A stretch of DNA of 64,000 bases from Plesiocystis pacifica SIR-1. GTDB taxonomy: Bacteria; Myxococcota_A; Polyangia; Nannocystales; Nannocystaceae. The notes below the pieces were generated by a model. It ran no database searches. It saw nothing but the letters and a program-made list of their open reading frames with translations, and had not been told where the DNA came from. Below are positions 48,933 to 57,232 of the stretch, in pieces (position 1 is the first letter of the stretch; the number at the start of each line of letters is the position of its first letter). Made by a program: the position numbers and the translations under genes. The stretch spans positions 86,492-150,491 of the forward strand of contig NZ_ABCS01000012.1 in assembly GCF_000170895.1 (NCBI RefSeq). The letters are read 5' to 3'.

Positions 48933-49646
48933 ATGACGGAAAGCACCAAGCCCAAGCGACGAATCGGCCGGATCCTGCTCATGGTGACAGGTGCCTTCGT
49001 GGCGATCCTGATCGGCCTCTTTGCCTACGCGAGCATCGCGCTAAAGCCCAAGGTCTACGATGTTGTTTCGATCAAGGAGGCGACGAGCTACCAGGACCCC
49101 GCGCTGCTCGAGCAGGCCTGGGCCCTGCCCGTCGCGGCGACCTACCAACAGGACGCGCTGATCTACCAGCCGCGCGTCTCGTGGTGCGGCCCGACCAGCG
49201 TCGCCAACGTCCAGGTCTCCGTGGGCGTCGACCCCCAGGCCGCGCCCGACAAGGTGCTCGAGGGCACGGGCTACTGCCGCCTGGGCGAGTGCATCCCCGG
49301 GCTGACCCTCGACGAGCTCGCCGAGATCGCCGAGCAAAAGCTCGACGGCCGCGAGGTCACGGTGCTGCGCGACCTGAGCCTCGACGAGTTCCGCGAGCAC
49401 ATGCGCCACGCCAACGACCCGGACCGGCGCTACATCATCAACTTCCTGCGCGGGCCATTGTTCCGCGAGGGCGGCGGGCACCACTCGCCGATCGGCGGCT
49501 ACCTCGAACAGCAGGACCTCGTGTTCGTCCTCGACGTCAACGAGAGCTACGCGCCCTGGCTCGTGGAGACCGAGCGGCTGCACGCGGCGATCGACACCGT
49601 CGACTCGTCGACGGACAAAAAGCGCGGACTGCTCCTGATTCAGTAG
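48933..49646 (+). CDS. phytochelatin synthase-like cysteine peptidase, membrane-anchored
   Basis: 237 residues. An N-terminal TM anchor (RILLMVTGAFVAILIGLFAY) precedes a peptidase C83 domain. The triad is visible: Cys in SWCGPTSVANVQVS, His in GGGHHSPIGGYLE and Asp in VLDVNESYAPW. Bacterial members of this size mainly hydrolyse glutathione to gamma-Glu-Cys; eukaryotic ones join them into phytochelatins. The periplasmic position here suggests glutathione breakdown in the envelope or heavy-metal handling. It is divergent from the FG-GAP lipoprotein; 158 bases lie between the starts. Confidence 0.92.
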   Translation: MTESTKPKRRIGRILLMVTGAFVAILIGLFAYASIALKPKVYDVVSIKEATSYQDPALLEQAWALPVAATYQQDALIYQPRVSWCGPTSVANVQVSVGVDPQAAPDKVLEGTGYCRLGECIPGLTLDELAEIAEQKLDGREVTVLRDLSLDEFREHMRHANDPDRRYIINFLRGPLFREGGGHHSPIGGYLEQQDLVFVLDVNESYAPWLVETERLHAAIDTVDSSTDKKRGLLLIQ

Positions 49647-49768
49647 GTCAGTAGTCCAGTCTGTCAGTAGGTCTCCGCTGAGTCTCCGCCTGGTCTCGAG
49701 CCGGGTTCGACGTCGCCACTCCCCAAAGCGGGCTGGTCGGCGCTACGCGCAGCCAGTAGGGTCCCGCC

Positions 49769-50437
49769 GTGATCATCCCGGTGATCTTCACGCTCTCGGC
49801 CCTGCTGTTCGCGGGCCTGGCCCTGACCCTGGGCGGCTGGGCGCTGCTCTTGCTGTGGCCAGCGCTGGCGGCTGCGCTCGTGGGCGTCGCCTACTGGGCC
49901 GACCGGCCCGAGCTGTTCGGCAAGCGCCCCGACGGCCGCTTCCCGGTCGTACTCGTGATCGCCGGCTTGCCCATGTTCGGCCTGCTCTACGCGATCTGGT
50001 GGACCGAGCACGCCCTCGAGGCGAGCGCCAACGAGGTCGCGCCGGGGATCTTCGTGGGTCGCCGGCCCCGGGGCGCGGACCTGCCGGCGGGCGTGGAGAC
50101 CATCGTCGATCTGACCGCCGAGTGGCCCGTGCACGCCGAGGTCCACGGCCACCCGGGCTACCAGCTGCACCGCATCCTCGACACGCGCATCGGCGACGCC
50201 GAGGCCATCGAGGCCATCGTCCGCCCCCTCGTCGAGCGCCGCGGACCCATGCTGGTGCACTGCGCCTCGGGCCACGGGCGCTCGGCGACCATCGCCGCGG
50301 CCGTCGGCCTGGCGCGGGGGGAGTTCAGCGACCCCGAGCAGGCCGAAGCGACCATGCGCCTGGGTCGGCCGACGATCCGCCTCAATCGCTTGCAGCGCGA
50401 GCGGCTGCGGGCGTGGTTCGAGCGCTACGGCGGTTGA
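49769..50437 (+). CDS. membrane-anchored dual-specificity protein phosphatase
   Basis: 222 residues, GTG start. The first ~85 residues carry three hydrophobic segments (LSALLFAGLALTLGGWALLL, ALAAALVGVAYWA, FPVVLVIAGLPMFGLLYAIW). The phosphatase domain follows: IFVGRRP, IVDLTAEWP, LDTRIGDAEAIEAI, and the signature VHCASGHGRSATIA (HCxxGxxRS) with the catalytic Cys and Arg. The general-acid Asp is probably in RILDTRIGD. It would remove phosphate from proteins or phospholipids at the membrane. PTPMT-like phosphatidylglycerophosphate phosphatase activity is an alternative. Confidence 0.88.
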   Translation: MIIPVIFTLSALLFAGLALTLGGWALLLLWPALAAALVGVAYWADRPELFGKRPDGRFPVVLVIAGLPMFGLLYAIWWTEHALEASANEVAPGIFVGRRPRGADLPAGVETIVDLTAEWPVHAEVHGHPGYQLHRILDTRIGDAEAIEAIVRPLVERRGPMLVHCASGHGRSATIAAAVGLARGEFSDPEQAEATMRLGRPTIRLNRLQRERLRAWFERYGG

Positions 50438-50515
50438 CCTTGGTGGAGAGCAGCCCCCGCCCAGTTGGCGCGAACTCATGGTTCTTGCTTGGTTTTTTCA
50501 CGGCTCTCCGGTCAC

Positions 50516-52042
50516 TCACCGAGAGTAATAGTGGATTGAAAGTACGTTGGCCACCGCATTTGGGCCATGTACAGCTGAAGCTCTCCTCATGAGGTTTCCA
50601 ATTCTGACAAACGATGGAATCGTTAGGTCAATCGACCCGACTCGCAGTCGAACAAGGTCACCCTTGGCCAAACCGTAGGGAGCGCCAGTTATGTGATGGC
50701 CGGTGCTTTGTAGCAGAAGGTTCGCCCGTGCCCTTAAAGAAGTGAACAAGGTGTGGGTCAACCATCCATCTAAGTTTACAAGTAGCTCGTCATCGTTGAT
50801 TAGGGGGTAGAAGCTCATTAGCCCCTTGTAATGTAGCCGAGGTGTTGTGCGAGAAAGGTGGCGAAGTAGCCGGCGCTCTGTGAGATCTCCATACAAATAG
50901 CGCCTGAGTTGATATATCGCTGTGACATAGTCGGGGTCCGGGGATGTGCCCAGTCGATTCCTGACAACGTTTCCTGCTTTTAGCGACTCGAGGAGGTTGG
51001 TGTATATAATTTTAGACATCCTCGATTTCACGTCTGCAATCTTCGAGTCCTTGATGCTAATATTGTTTTTTGAGATCTTATAGCCTAAGAACTCTACATG
51101 CGGTGTGCTTCGAAGCTCTGCATCATGTTCATCTGGAGAGCGCAGGATCCGAATACCTGGTGATTTTCGGTTGTTAATATCGACTCCCATCTTTTGAGCT
51201 GCTGAGTTCAATATCTCGACTGCCCGGCATACCTCAGTGTAGTCATGAGACCATATTATGGTGTCGTCCGCATACCTGGCAAAACGGACGCCAATCCCCT
51301 CAAGTTGCGTGTCAAGACGAGACGCGGCAGCATTTGCGAGGAAGAGGGAAACCGATGTGCCTTGTGGAATGCCGCAACCCCTGGTCTCGCTCGTTGAGGA
51401 AACGTAATTATCAACTCTCAGTGTTGGAGTTTGCAGGAAGGCTAGTAATATTTCCCGTTCGCGCTTGGTTAAAATGAATTGGCCAGAGTTTAGTATTGAT
51501 ACGATATATTCGTGTGAGAGGTGATCGAAGAATTTGCTGAAATCGAATTCGGCGACGAACACCTTTGCAGAGTGTCGCAGACTCCTTGATAGATAGTGGA
51601 TTGCATCATGTATGGTGATGTCTGGTCGGTATGCATAACACCTCGAACTGAATCGAGATGCATTCTTACGTATTAGTGTGCGGAACGTGACTCGGGAGAC
51701 AGCGTTGTCCGCGACTTGGAACACTGACACCGTCCGTAGCGTCCCATCGGCCTTAGGCACTTGGTAAGCGATCGACGGGCGTGGGGTGTACGAGCCACTT
51801 CGTAGTGACTTGTCGATTGCATATGCTATGCGCCGAGCACGCTTCCTGGCTGCGTATGGACTGAAGCCGGGATCGATCGTCCAGTAGTCAGGGGTGAGGA
51901 CCTCCTTGGCCACCGGCCGCCCCGATCGCCTCATCTGGCGTTGAACACTCTCTTCCAGCCGCGCCGCGTATCGCTGGTGTCGACGGACTAGTTTCTGTGC
52001 CTCAGACTCGATCTTCTCTGCCCAGAAATCAATACTTGCCAT
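50516..52042 (-). CDS. stand-alone reverse transcriptase (UG/DRT-like)
   Basis: 508 residues from MASIDFWAEK, chosen because AAGGGA lies 9 bases before it (an ATG/alternative start 19 codons upstream is open). RT motifs: VPKADGTLRTVSVFQV (motif 1 area), VAEFDFSKFFDHLSHEY (165-181, catalytic Asp), GCGIPQGTSVSLFLANAAAS (222-241), FARYADD (254-260, catalytic pair) and HVEFLGYKIS. The last ~175 residues are a helical, basic extension of unknown type. No maturase or endonuclease domain and no group II intron domain V were seen. It fits the unknown-group/DRT reverse transcriptases, many of which are phage-defence proteins. G+C is clearly lower than in the flanks. Confidence 0.88.
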   Translation of the reverse strand: MASIDFWAEKIESEAQKLVRRHQRYAARLEESVQRQMRRSGRPVAKEVLTPDYWTIDPGFSPYAARKRARRIAYAIDKSLRSGSYTPRPSIAYQVPKADGTLRTVSVFQVADNAVSRVTFRTLIRKNASRFSSRCYAYRPDITIHDAIHYLSRSLRHSAKVFVAEFDFSKFFDHLSHEYIVSILNSGQFILTKREREILLAFLQTPTLRVDNYVSSTSETRGCGIPQGTSVSLFLANAAASRLDTQLEGIGVRFARYADDTIIWSHDYTEVCRAVEILNSAAQKMGVDINNRKSPGIRILRSPDEHDAELRSTPHVEFLGYKISKNNISIKDSKIADVKSRMSKIIYTNLLESLKAGNVVRNRLGTSPDPDYVTAIYQLRRYLYGDLTERRLLRHLSRTTPRLHYKGLMSFYPLINDDELLVNLDGWLTHTLFTSLRARANLLLQSTGHHITGAPYGLAKGDLVRLRVGSIDLTIPSFVRIGNLMRRASAVHGPNAVANVLSIHYYSR

Positions 52043-52342
52043 ACTTACATCCCTTGAAAGAAAGCGGAGTCCGGGGCTCAAGGCCCCGAACTCCACCATC
52101 CGGCCAGTCAGAAGGAAAAGTACATTTCATGCGTCTCTTGAGCTGACACTCGGGAGATGCCGTCCTGAGTGGTCTCCGTGCACGGTCGCACACCCAGAAT
52201 CAGCTGATCAGCCTCGATCCCCTCGGGACCTTCCTTAAGGATACAAGAGATGGTGTCCCGAGTCTACAAGCGCTTGGATTCGGATAAGCCAAGTTCCAGT
52301 CGGAATGAATGTTGCGCGCGCATGGCGCTCCTTTTGCAGCCG
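52043..52342 (-). ncRNA. structured region upstream of the reverse transcriptase (candidate ncRNA)
   Basis: This lies 5' of the RT gene, where retrons and several DRT systems carry their template RNA. Pairings seen: CTCGGGAC (52222-52229) with GTCCCGAG (52255-52262) around an inner CCTTAAGG, ACTCGGGA (52148-52155) with TCCTGAGT (52163-52170), and the 10-bp palindrome GCTGATCAGC (52203-52212). Short frames on both strands here and up to 52.49 kb are not convincing. That it is transcribed and used by the RT is an inference. Confidence 0.35.
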
Positions 52343-53419
52343 TCACAAGCGATGAGATCGGGATGCTCCCCCAAACACGAGTTGGCGGATCTGCTCATCG
52401 GCTGCAACGAGAAAGACCTTTGCATGTTCCTGGAGGTCGCTAAGGTCTTGCTCCACGACCGGAGTGATGAGCCCGAGGACTCGTGACGTCACCGAGGGCA
52501 GGGATAGCTCCGGCGAGCAGGCTGTTACCAGTTGCTTGTACTTGGCGAGGAGACGCGGACGATGTCTACTGCTGTCGCTCGCTCGTCTTGAGCCCGCCGT
52601 TGTTGAGGCACATGGGCCCGGGTTTTTGTCTGAGGAGCGAGCAGCGTCAAGACAAAACCCGGCTAACTGAAGCATCAGCACGGGCTGGCCCGCGTCGGGG
52701 TAGGTCAGGGTCACGCTGCCCGTGACCGTGCCGCCGCTGATCGCCGAGTGCACGTTGACGTTGGCCATCTCGCAGGTCTCGGCCATGTCGCAGCCGCAGG
52801 CCATGGGGTCGCTGCAGGTGTCGTAGGCGGTGACGATGACGGTCATGCTCGCGCCGTCGGGGACGATGCTGGCGACCTGGCACTCGCTCGGCGGCGGGCA
52901 GGTCTCGAGCGCCTGGCAGGCGTCGGCGATGGGGTGGGGGACGTAGGCGACGCCGTCGAAGGGCAGGAACAGGCTCTCTCCGGCGCCGATGCGGATCGAG
53001 GGCACGAGGCCGTCCTCGGGGGCGCAGCTGCCCTCGCAGTAGTCGTTCTCGACGACGGTCGAGCAGCGCTCGAACAGGGCCGTGTTGTCGCGCCAGGGCT
53101 CGCCGTCGATCTCGAGCTCCATGATCGCCGCCCCGCACGGTCCGCCCTTGATGTAGACCGCCGCGGCCCCGCCGTTGACGACCTCGACGTACTGCTGGGT
53201 GCCGAATTCCTGGGTGTCCTCCGGCGGGGGGGTGCACTCGCCGCCCTCGTCGGTGGTCTCCTCGTCGGTGCTCTCCTCGTCCTCGCCCGTGTCCTCCGTG
53301 CCCGCGGCCTCGTCCTCGCCCCCGCCGTCGTCCGAGCACGCGCCGAGCACCATGGCGGCGGCGATCAACGAGGAGGTGAACAGGGAGGAGACCAAGCGAT
53401 TCGAAGCAGGCATGACCAT
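52343..53419 (-). CDS. lipoprotein gene with foreign 3' end (disrupted)
   Basis: 358 residues as read. The first ~250 are a typical host lipoprotein: lipobox LGAC, acidic linker (EDTGEDEESTDEETTDEGG type), then a Cys-paired domain (CGAAIMELEIDGEPW, CSTVVENDYCEGSCAPEDG, CPPPSECQVASIVP, CSDPMACGCDMAETCEMAN). Near base 52672, after TLTYPDAGQPV, codon bias and G+C change at once, and the last ~110 residues have no host character. The native protein probably ended a few residues later; the RT island replaced its end. The fragment ELSLPSVTSRVLGLITPVVE-EQDLSDL in the foreign part could be the end of another gene. Confidence 0.7.
   Translation of the reverse strand: MVMPASNRLVSSLFTSSLIAAAMVLGACSDDGGGEDEAAGTEDTGEDEESTDEETTDEGGECTPPPEDTQEFGTQQYVEVVNGGAAAVYIKGGPCGAAIMELEIDGEPWRDNTALFERCSTVVENDYCEGSCAPEDGLVPSIRIGAGESLFLPFDGVAYVPHPIADACQALETCPPPSECQVASIVPDGASMTVIVTAYDTCSDPMACGCDMAETCEMANVNVHSAISGGTVTGSVTLTYPDAGQPVLMLQLAGFCLDAARSSDKNPGPCASTTAGSRRASDSSRHRPRLLAKYKQLVTACSPELSLPSVTSRVLGLITPVVEQDLSDLQEHAKVFLVAADEQIRQLVFGGASRSHRL
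52616..52663. repeat. imperfect inverted repeat at the edge of the RT island
   Basis: GCCCGGGTTTTTGTCT (52616-52631) and AGACAAAACCCGGC (52650-52663) pair with two single-base bulges around an 18-base loop. A second partial pairing (GCTCGCTC near 52577 with GAGCGAGC at about 52635) surrounds it. It lies within 20 bases of the point where the lipoprotein gene loses host-like sequence, so it may mark the island end. Confidence 0.6.
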
Positions 53420-53491
53420 GGCTCGCGAGTGTAGCCGGCTGAGCCTGCGCGGTGTCCGGGCCGTGCTGCGGCCCGGGCTCGAGTGCCAATG

Positions 53492-54055
53492 TCATTCCGC
53501 GTCGAGGTCGGCCTGCAGCGCTGCACGTTGTTCGTCGGTCAACGCGTGCTCGACGACGAGCTCGCGCTCGGGCCAGTCGACACCGATGGCCACCGGCGCC
53601 TGCGCGCCGAATTCGAAGCTCAGGTACTGGACGGAGCTGAGCCGCTCCTCGCCGACCTGGCGCGGATCCCAGCTCGGGCGCACGCGCTGCCCGTCCGCGA
53701 GGGTCGCGTAGAGGTGGTCGAGCAGGCCCATCCACGCGCGCAGCTTGACCTGGCGCTCGGCCTCGCCCTCGATGGCGATCAGTAAGGTCGCGCACAGCGT
53801 GCCCTTGGGACCGATGAACTCGTTGTAGGTGGCGAGCTCGTGGACGATGTCGGCCTCTTTGACGAGCCGCTCGGTGCGGACCATCTCGAGCACCTGGTAG
53901 CGGACCGTGGTGGCGTTGTCGAACAGGAAGGTCATGTACTCGCCGACGCCCAGGCGGCGCGGGGCCTTGGCCGCGAGGGCTTCGGCGCGGATGCCTTCGC
54001 GCTGCTCTTCGTAGGTGACGTAGTCGAGGATCTGGCTGCGATCGACGGGCTTCAT
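53492..54055 (-). CDS. DUF3501 family protein
   Basis: 187 residues starting [20 protein letters not shown], followed by [20 protein letters not shown] and [20 protein letters not shown], which identify DUF3501. The function is unknown; the family is almost always next to an HdrD-like Fe-S protein and rubrerythrin, as here. The start overlaps the Fe-S gene's stop (ATGA). Cytoplasmic. Confidence 0.92.
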   Translation of the reverse strand: MKPVDRSQILDYVTYEEQREGIRAEALAAKAPRRLGVGEYMTFLFDNATTVRYQVLEMVRTERLVKEADIVHELATYNEFIGPKGTLCATLLIAIEGEAERQVKLRAWMGLLDHLYATLADGQRVRPSWDPRQVGEERLSSVQYLSFEFGAQAPVAIGVDWPERELVVEHALTDEQRAALQADLDAE

Positions 54056-55455
54056 GACGGGTCCTGCTCTGCGTTGGCTTGCCCGACGATGGGCAAGCGC
54101 TTTTTGGGGGTGTTGTGGCTCGGCGCGCGCTTGGGGTCGAAGCTGTCGCCGCGGTAGGCCCGGGCGAGCACGCTCATGGGGTGCATGGCCCGGACGCCGG
54201 CGTGCTGCTCGAACTGCGTGGCCGCCAGGGGGCAGTCCGTGGCCCACAGCTCGGTCTCGGCCTCCTTCATGCCGTCGAAGGCCTTCTTGCCCACGCGCTT
54301 GGAGTACTCGAAGCCCTCGACCTTCATGGCCAGGGTGCCGTCGTGGCCGCAGCACTCCATGACCGTCCCGGGGCGCACGCCGGTGATCTTGCGGATGAGG
54401 TCGCGGCCCTTGAAGCCCACGGCCTGGGCGCGCAGGTGGCAGGGCGCGTGGTAGGCCACGGCGCCCTCGGGCTTGGCGGCGACCTCGGTGTTGAAGCGCT
54501 CTTGCTTGCGGATCGACCACAGGAACTCGCCGGGGTCGCGGACGGCCTCGGCGACCTTGGCCGCGCGTTCCTTGTCCTCGGGGGCGACGAGCTCGGGGTA
54601 CTCGCGGCGCAGCATCATCCCGCAGGTCGGGTTGATCGCGACCACCTTGGCGCCCGCGTCGACCCAGGGCTCGAGGATGTCGAGGTTGTGCTTGGCGCGC
54701 TCGCGCAGGCCGTCGAGGTCGCCCTGCTCCCAGGTCGGCATGCCGCAGCAGCGCAGGCCCCGGGTGCAGCGCAGGTCGACGCCGTTTTGCTGGAACACCT
54801 CGACGGTGTCCTTGCCGATCTGCGGCTCGTTGTTTTGCACGTAGCAGGTCTGGAACAGCACGGCCTCGCCGCCGGGGCCCTCGACGGCCAGGCCTTCTCG
54901 GGTCGCCCAGCGGTCGAAGGTCTCCATGGCGAAGGGCGGCAGCAGCTTGTCGCGGTGGATGCCGAGCACCTTCTCCATGAACCAGCGGTGGGCGGACACC
55001 CGGTTGGCGACGTTGGCCAGGCCAAAGCTCGCCCGGGCCATCATCGCGGCGCGGTCCGGGTCGCCCAGGGCGATGTCCCGCAGGGTCTTGCCCTCGACCT
55101 TGGCGCGGTGGGCCTGGTAGCGGTGGACCAGCTTGGGGAAGTCGAGCTGGAACTCGTGCTTGTCCCGGGGGGTGTAGGGGCACTGGACCTCGCACAGCTT
55201 GCACTGGAAGCAGTCGTCCATGACCCCGTCGGTCTCGGTCTTGCTCAGCTTGGTGACGTCGCCGTCGTACTTGTCGTCGATGAGCTCGAACAGGTTGGGG
55301 AAGGAGTCGCAGTACTTGAAGCACATGCGGCAGCCGTGGCAGATCTCGAAGGCTCGGGTGACCTCCTTGGCCAGGGCGTGCTCGTCCCAGTAGACCGGGT
55401 CGTTGGGGTCGTAGCTCAGGCCATCGGTGGGCTGGTAGGAGATGTTCTCGGCCAT
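54052..55455 (-). CDS. HdrD/GlpC-like iron-sulfur protein with CCG domains
   Basis: 467 residues from [10 protein letters not shown]. Two [4Fe-4S] ferredoxin motifs, [16 protein letters not shown] (38-53) and [15 protein letters not shown] (about 82-96), are followed by two Cys-rich CCG domains: [16 protein letters not shown] and, further on, PCHLRAQ with MECCGHDG. It is the electron-carrying subunit type of heterodisulfide reductases, glycerol-3-phosphate and lactate dehydrogenases. With DUF3501 and rubrerythrin it probably supplies electrons for peroxide removal. Cytoplasmic or membrane-associated; no TM helix. Confidence 0.93.
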   Translation of the reverse strand: MAENISYQPTDGLSYDPNDPVYWDEHALAKEVTRAFEICHGCRMCFKYCDSFPNLFELIDDKYDGDVTKLSKTETDGVMDDCFQCKLCEVQCPYTPRDKHEFQLDFPKLVHRYQAHRAKVEGKTLRDIALGDPDRAAMMARASFGLANVANRVSAHRWFMEKVLGIHRDKLLPPFAMETFDRWATREGLAVEGPGGEAVLFQTCYVQNNEPQIGKDTVEVFQQNGVDLRCTRGLRCCGMPTWEQGDLDGLRERAKHNLDILEPWVDAGAKVVAINPTCGMMLRREYPELVAPEDKERAAKVAEAVRDPGEFLWSIRKQERFNTEVAAKPEGAVAYHAPCHLRAQAVGFKGRDLIRKITGVRPGTVMECCGHDGTLAMKVEGFEYSKRVGKKAFDGMKEAETELWATDCPLAATQFEQHAGVRAMHPMSVLARAYRGDSFDPKRAPSHNTPKKRLPIVGQANAEQDPS

Positions 55456-55534
55456 CGCGGACTCGCGCACGCCGACCCTAACCCAGCGAGGCCCCGAATC
55501 AAGGCGCTGAGGCCCCCTCGGGTCCGCACCAATG

Positions 55535-55566
55535 GAAAAAGGCCGCACCGGTGAGGTGCGGCCTTT
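55535..55566 (-). terminator. terminator of the rubrerythrin gene
   Basis: GGCCGCACC (55541-55549) pairs with GGTGCGGCC (55555-55563), 9 bp with a 5-base loop. On the minus strand the stem is followed by TTTTT. On the plus strand a short TTT follows, so it may work both ways. It separates rubrerythrin from the Fe-S gene. Confidence 0.88.
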
Positions 55567-55585
55567 CGCGGCTGACGCGGCGCGT

Positions 55586-56005
<420 letters not shown>

Positions 56006-56307
56006 CTCGAAGTCCTGTTGAGGAGTGGTCAGTGCGCTCGCGGGCACCCGGAGGGAGGGCCGCCGCGCGAGCGGGCGCCGCGGATGGAAGCGACGCCGAG
56101 ATGCACTTATCACGCCCAGGCGGGGTTGCCAACGCAGACCCCTCTGGGTCGCTGAATTCGCAATTCAGTTCAAAATCCAGAGGTTGGAGGGCGAGCTCTT
56201 GCGCATGTCCGTTCGCAGCCAGACTGGGTGGGGCGGCTGAGGTGAGACCCGTTCGTCGATGGATCGTGTCCGGACGATCGTTGGCAAACACCCGCTCGGG
56301 CGGTTAG

Positions 56308-56799
56308 ATGAGCGCCGAGGACCACATGCCGACCATCGGATCCGACGCCCCCGACTTCACCCTCCCCGACCACAAGCGCGAAGCCGTGACGCTCTCGGAG
56401 CAGCGCGGCAAGAACGTGGTGCTGGCCTTCTTCCCGGCCGCGTTCACCGGCGTGTGCGAGAAAGAGCTGTGCACCTTCCGTGACTCCATCGCCGCGTTCA
56501 ACGATCTCGACGCCGCCGTCTACGGCATCGCCGTCGACGCGCCCTTCTCGAACGCCGCCTTCGCCGAGCGCAACAGCCTGAACTTCCCGATCCTCTCGGA
56601 CTACGCCCGCGCGGCCGTCCGCGCCTACGACATCGCCCACGACGACTTCGCGGGCATGACCGGCTACACCGCGGCCAAGCGCTCGGTGTTCGTCGTCGAC
56701 AAGCAGGGCAAGCTCCAGTACGCCTGGGTCGCCGACAACCCCGGCCAGGAGCCCAACTACGACGAGGTCAAGGCCGCCGTCGAGAAGCTCCAGGGCTGA
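56308..56799 (+). CDS. peroxiredoxin (AhpC/TSA family)
   Basis: 163 residues; ATG at 56326 (MPTIGSDAPDF) is an alternative start. Family marks: APDFTLPDHKREAVTLSEQ, peroxidatic Cys in FFPAAFTGVCEKELC with a second Cys five residues on, and YTAAKRSVFVVDKQGKLQYA with the conserved Arg. This type (BCP/AhpE-like) reduces peroxides with thiol donors. The upstream 302 bases, divergent from rubrerythrin, hold no gene and should contain both promoters, which suggests joint control by peroxide stress. Confidence 0.94.
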   Translation: MSAEDHMPTIGSDAPDFTLPDHKREAVTLSEQRGKNVVLAFFPAAFTGVCEKELCTFRDSIAAFNDLDAAVYGIAVDAPFSNAAFAERNSLNFPILSDYARAAVRAYDIAHDDFAGMTGYTAAKRSVFVVDKQGKLQYAWVADNPGQEPNYDEVKAAVEKLQG

Positions 56800-56829
56800 C
56801 TGTACTGTCAGGCCCCCGCAGAGTGCTGT

Positions 56830-57150
56830 GGACCGGGGACGCTTCGTCGCTCCGCTCCTCCGCTCTGGCCGGTGGGCAATGATGTTCGTGCCTTGGCATG
56901 GGCATTGGGTCGCCCCCTGAAGGGGGCGATTTTCGTTTGTCCCGCGTGGGGCTGGGGACGCTTCGTCGCTCCGCTCCTCCGCTCTGGCCGGTGGGCAATG
57001 ATGTTCGTGCCTTGGCATGGGCATTGGGTCGCCCCCTGAAGGGGGCGATTTTCGTTTGTCCCGCGGGGGGCTGTGGACTGGGGGCGCTCCGCTCCTCCGC
57101 TCCTCCGCTCTGGTTGGTGGGCAATGATGTTCGTGCCTTCGGCGAAGGCA
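56830..57150. repeat. tandem array of a 119-bp repeat, three units
   Basis: Unit 1 and unit 2 are nearly identical (GACGCTTCGTCGCTCCGCTC at 56839 and 56958; GGTGGGCAATGATGTTCGTG at 56871 and 56990, period 119). Unit 3 is diverged (same anchor at 57116, period 126). Units 1 and 2 each hold TCGCCCCC-TGAA-GGGGGCGA followed by TTTTCGTTT, so each carries a terminator-like hairpin. A single relative is at 3.4 kb. No coding function: frames through it give only Arg/Ser/Gly-rich sequence. It lies right after the peroxiredoxin stop. Confidence 0.9.
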
Positions 57151-57158
57151 GAAGAACA

Positions 57159-57190
57159 GGGCACGCGGCATGGCTGACGCGCCCTTTTTT
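57159..57190 (+). terminator. possible terminator after the repeat array
   Basis: GGG-CA-CGCG (57159-57167) can pair with CGCGCCC (57178-57184) with a two-base bulge, followed by TTTTTT. It would stop any transcript crossing the array before the next lipoprotein gene. Confidence 0.45.
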
Positions 57191-57232
57191 GTGCTCGAGC
57201 GAGGGCGTCGGTGGCGGGTGCTATCGTGGCCC

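Noticed and set aside
52250..52486. Plus-strand frame of 78 codons opposite the disrupted lipoprotein end
   Set aside because: Its middle (HELADLLIGCNEKDLCMFL) looks mildly protein-like, but it has no ribosome-binding site and overlaps the candidate structured region. Left as undecided, not annotated.
50438..52672. Group II intron as the source of the reverse transcriptase
   Set aside because: No maturase domain, no GTGYG-type start and no domain V-like 34-base hairpin were found downstream of the RT. The RT motifs fit stand-alone types better.
56830..57150. CRISPR array
   Set aside because: Units are about 119 bp and repeat throughout, without unique spacers. No cas genes are present.
56860..57180. 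Protein-coding frames through the tandem repeat (Arg/Ser/Gly-rich)
   Set aside because: They follow the repeat period, exist on both strands, and have no start signal or relation to known domains.
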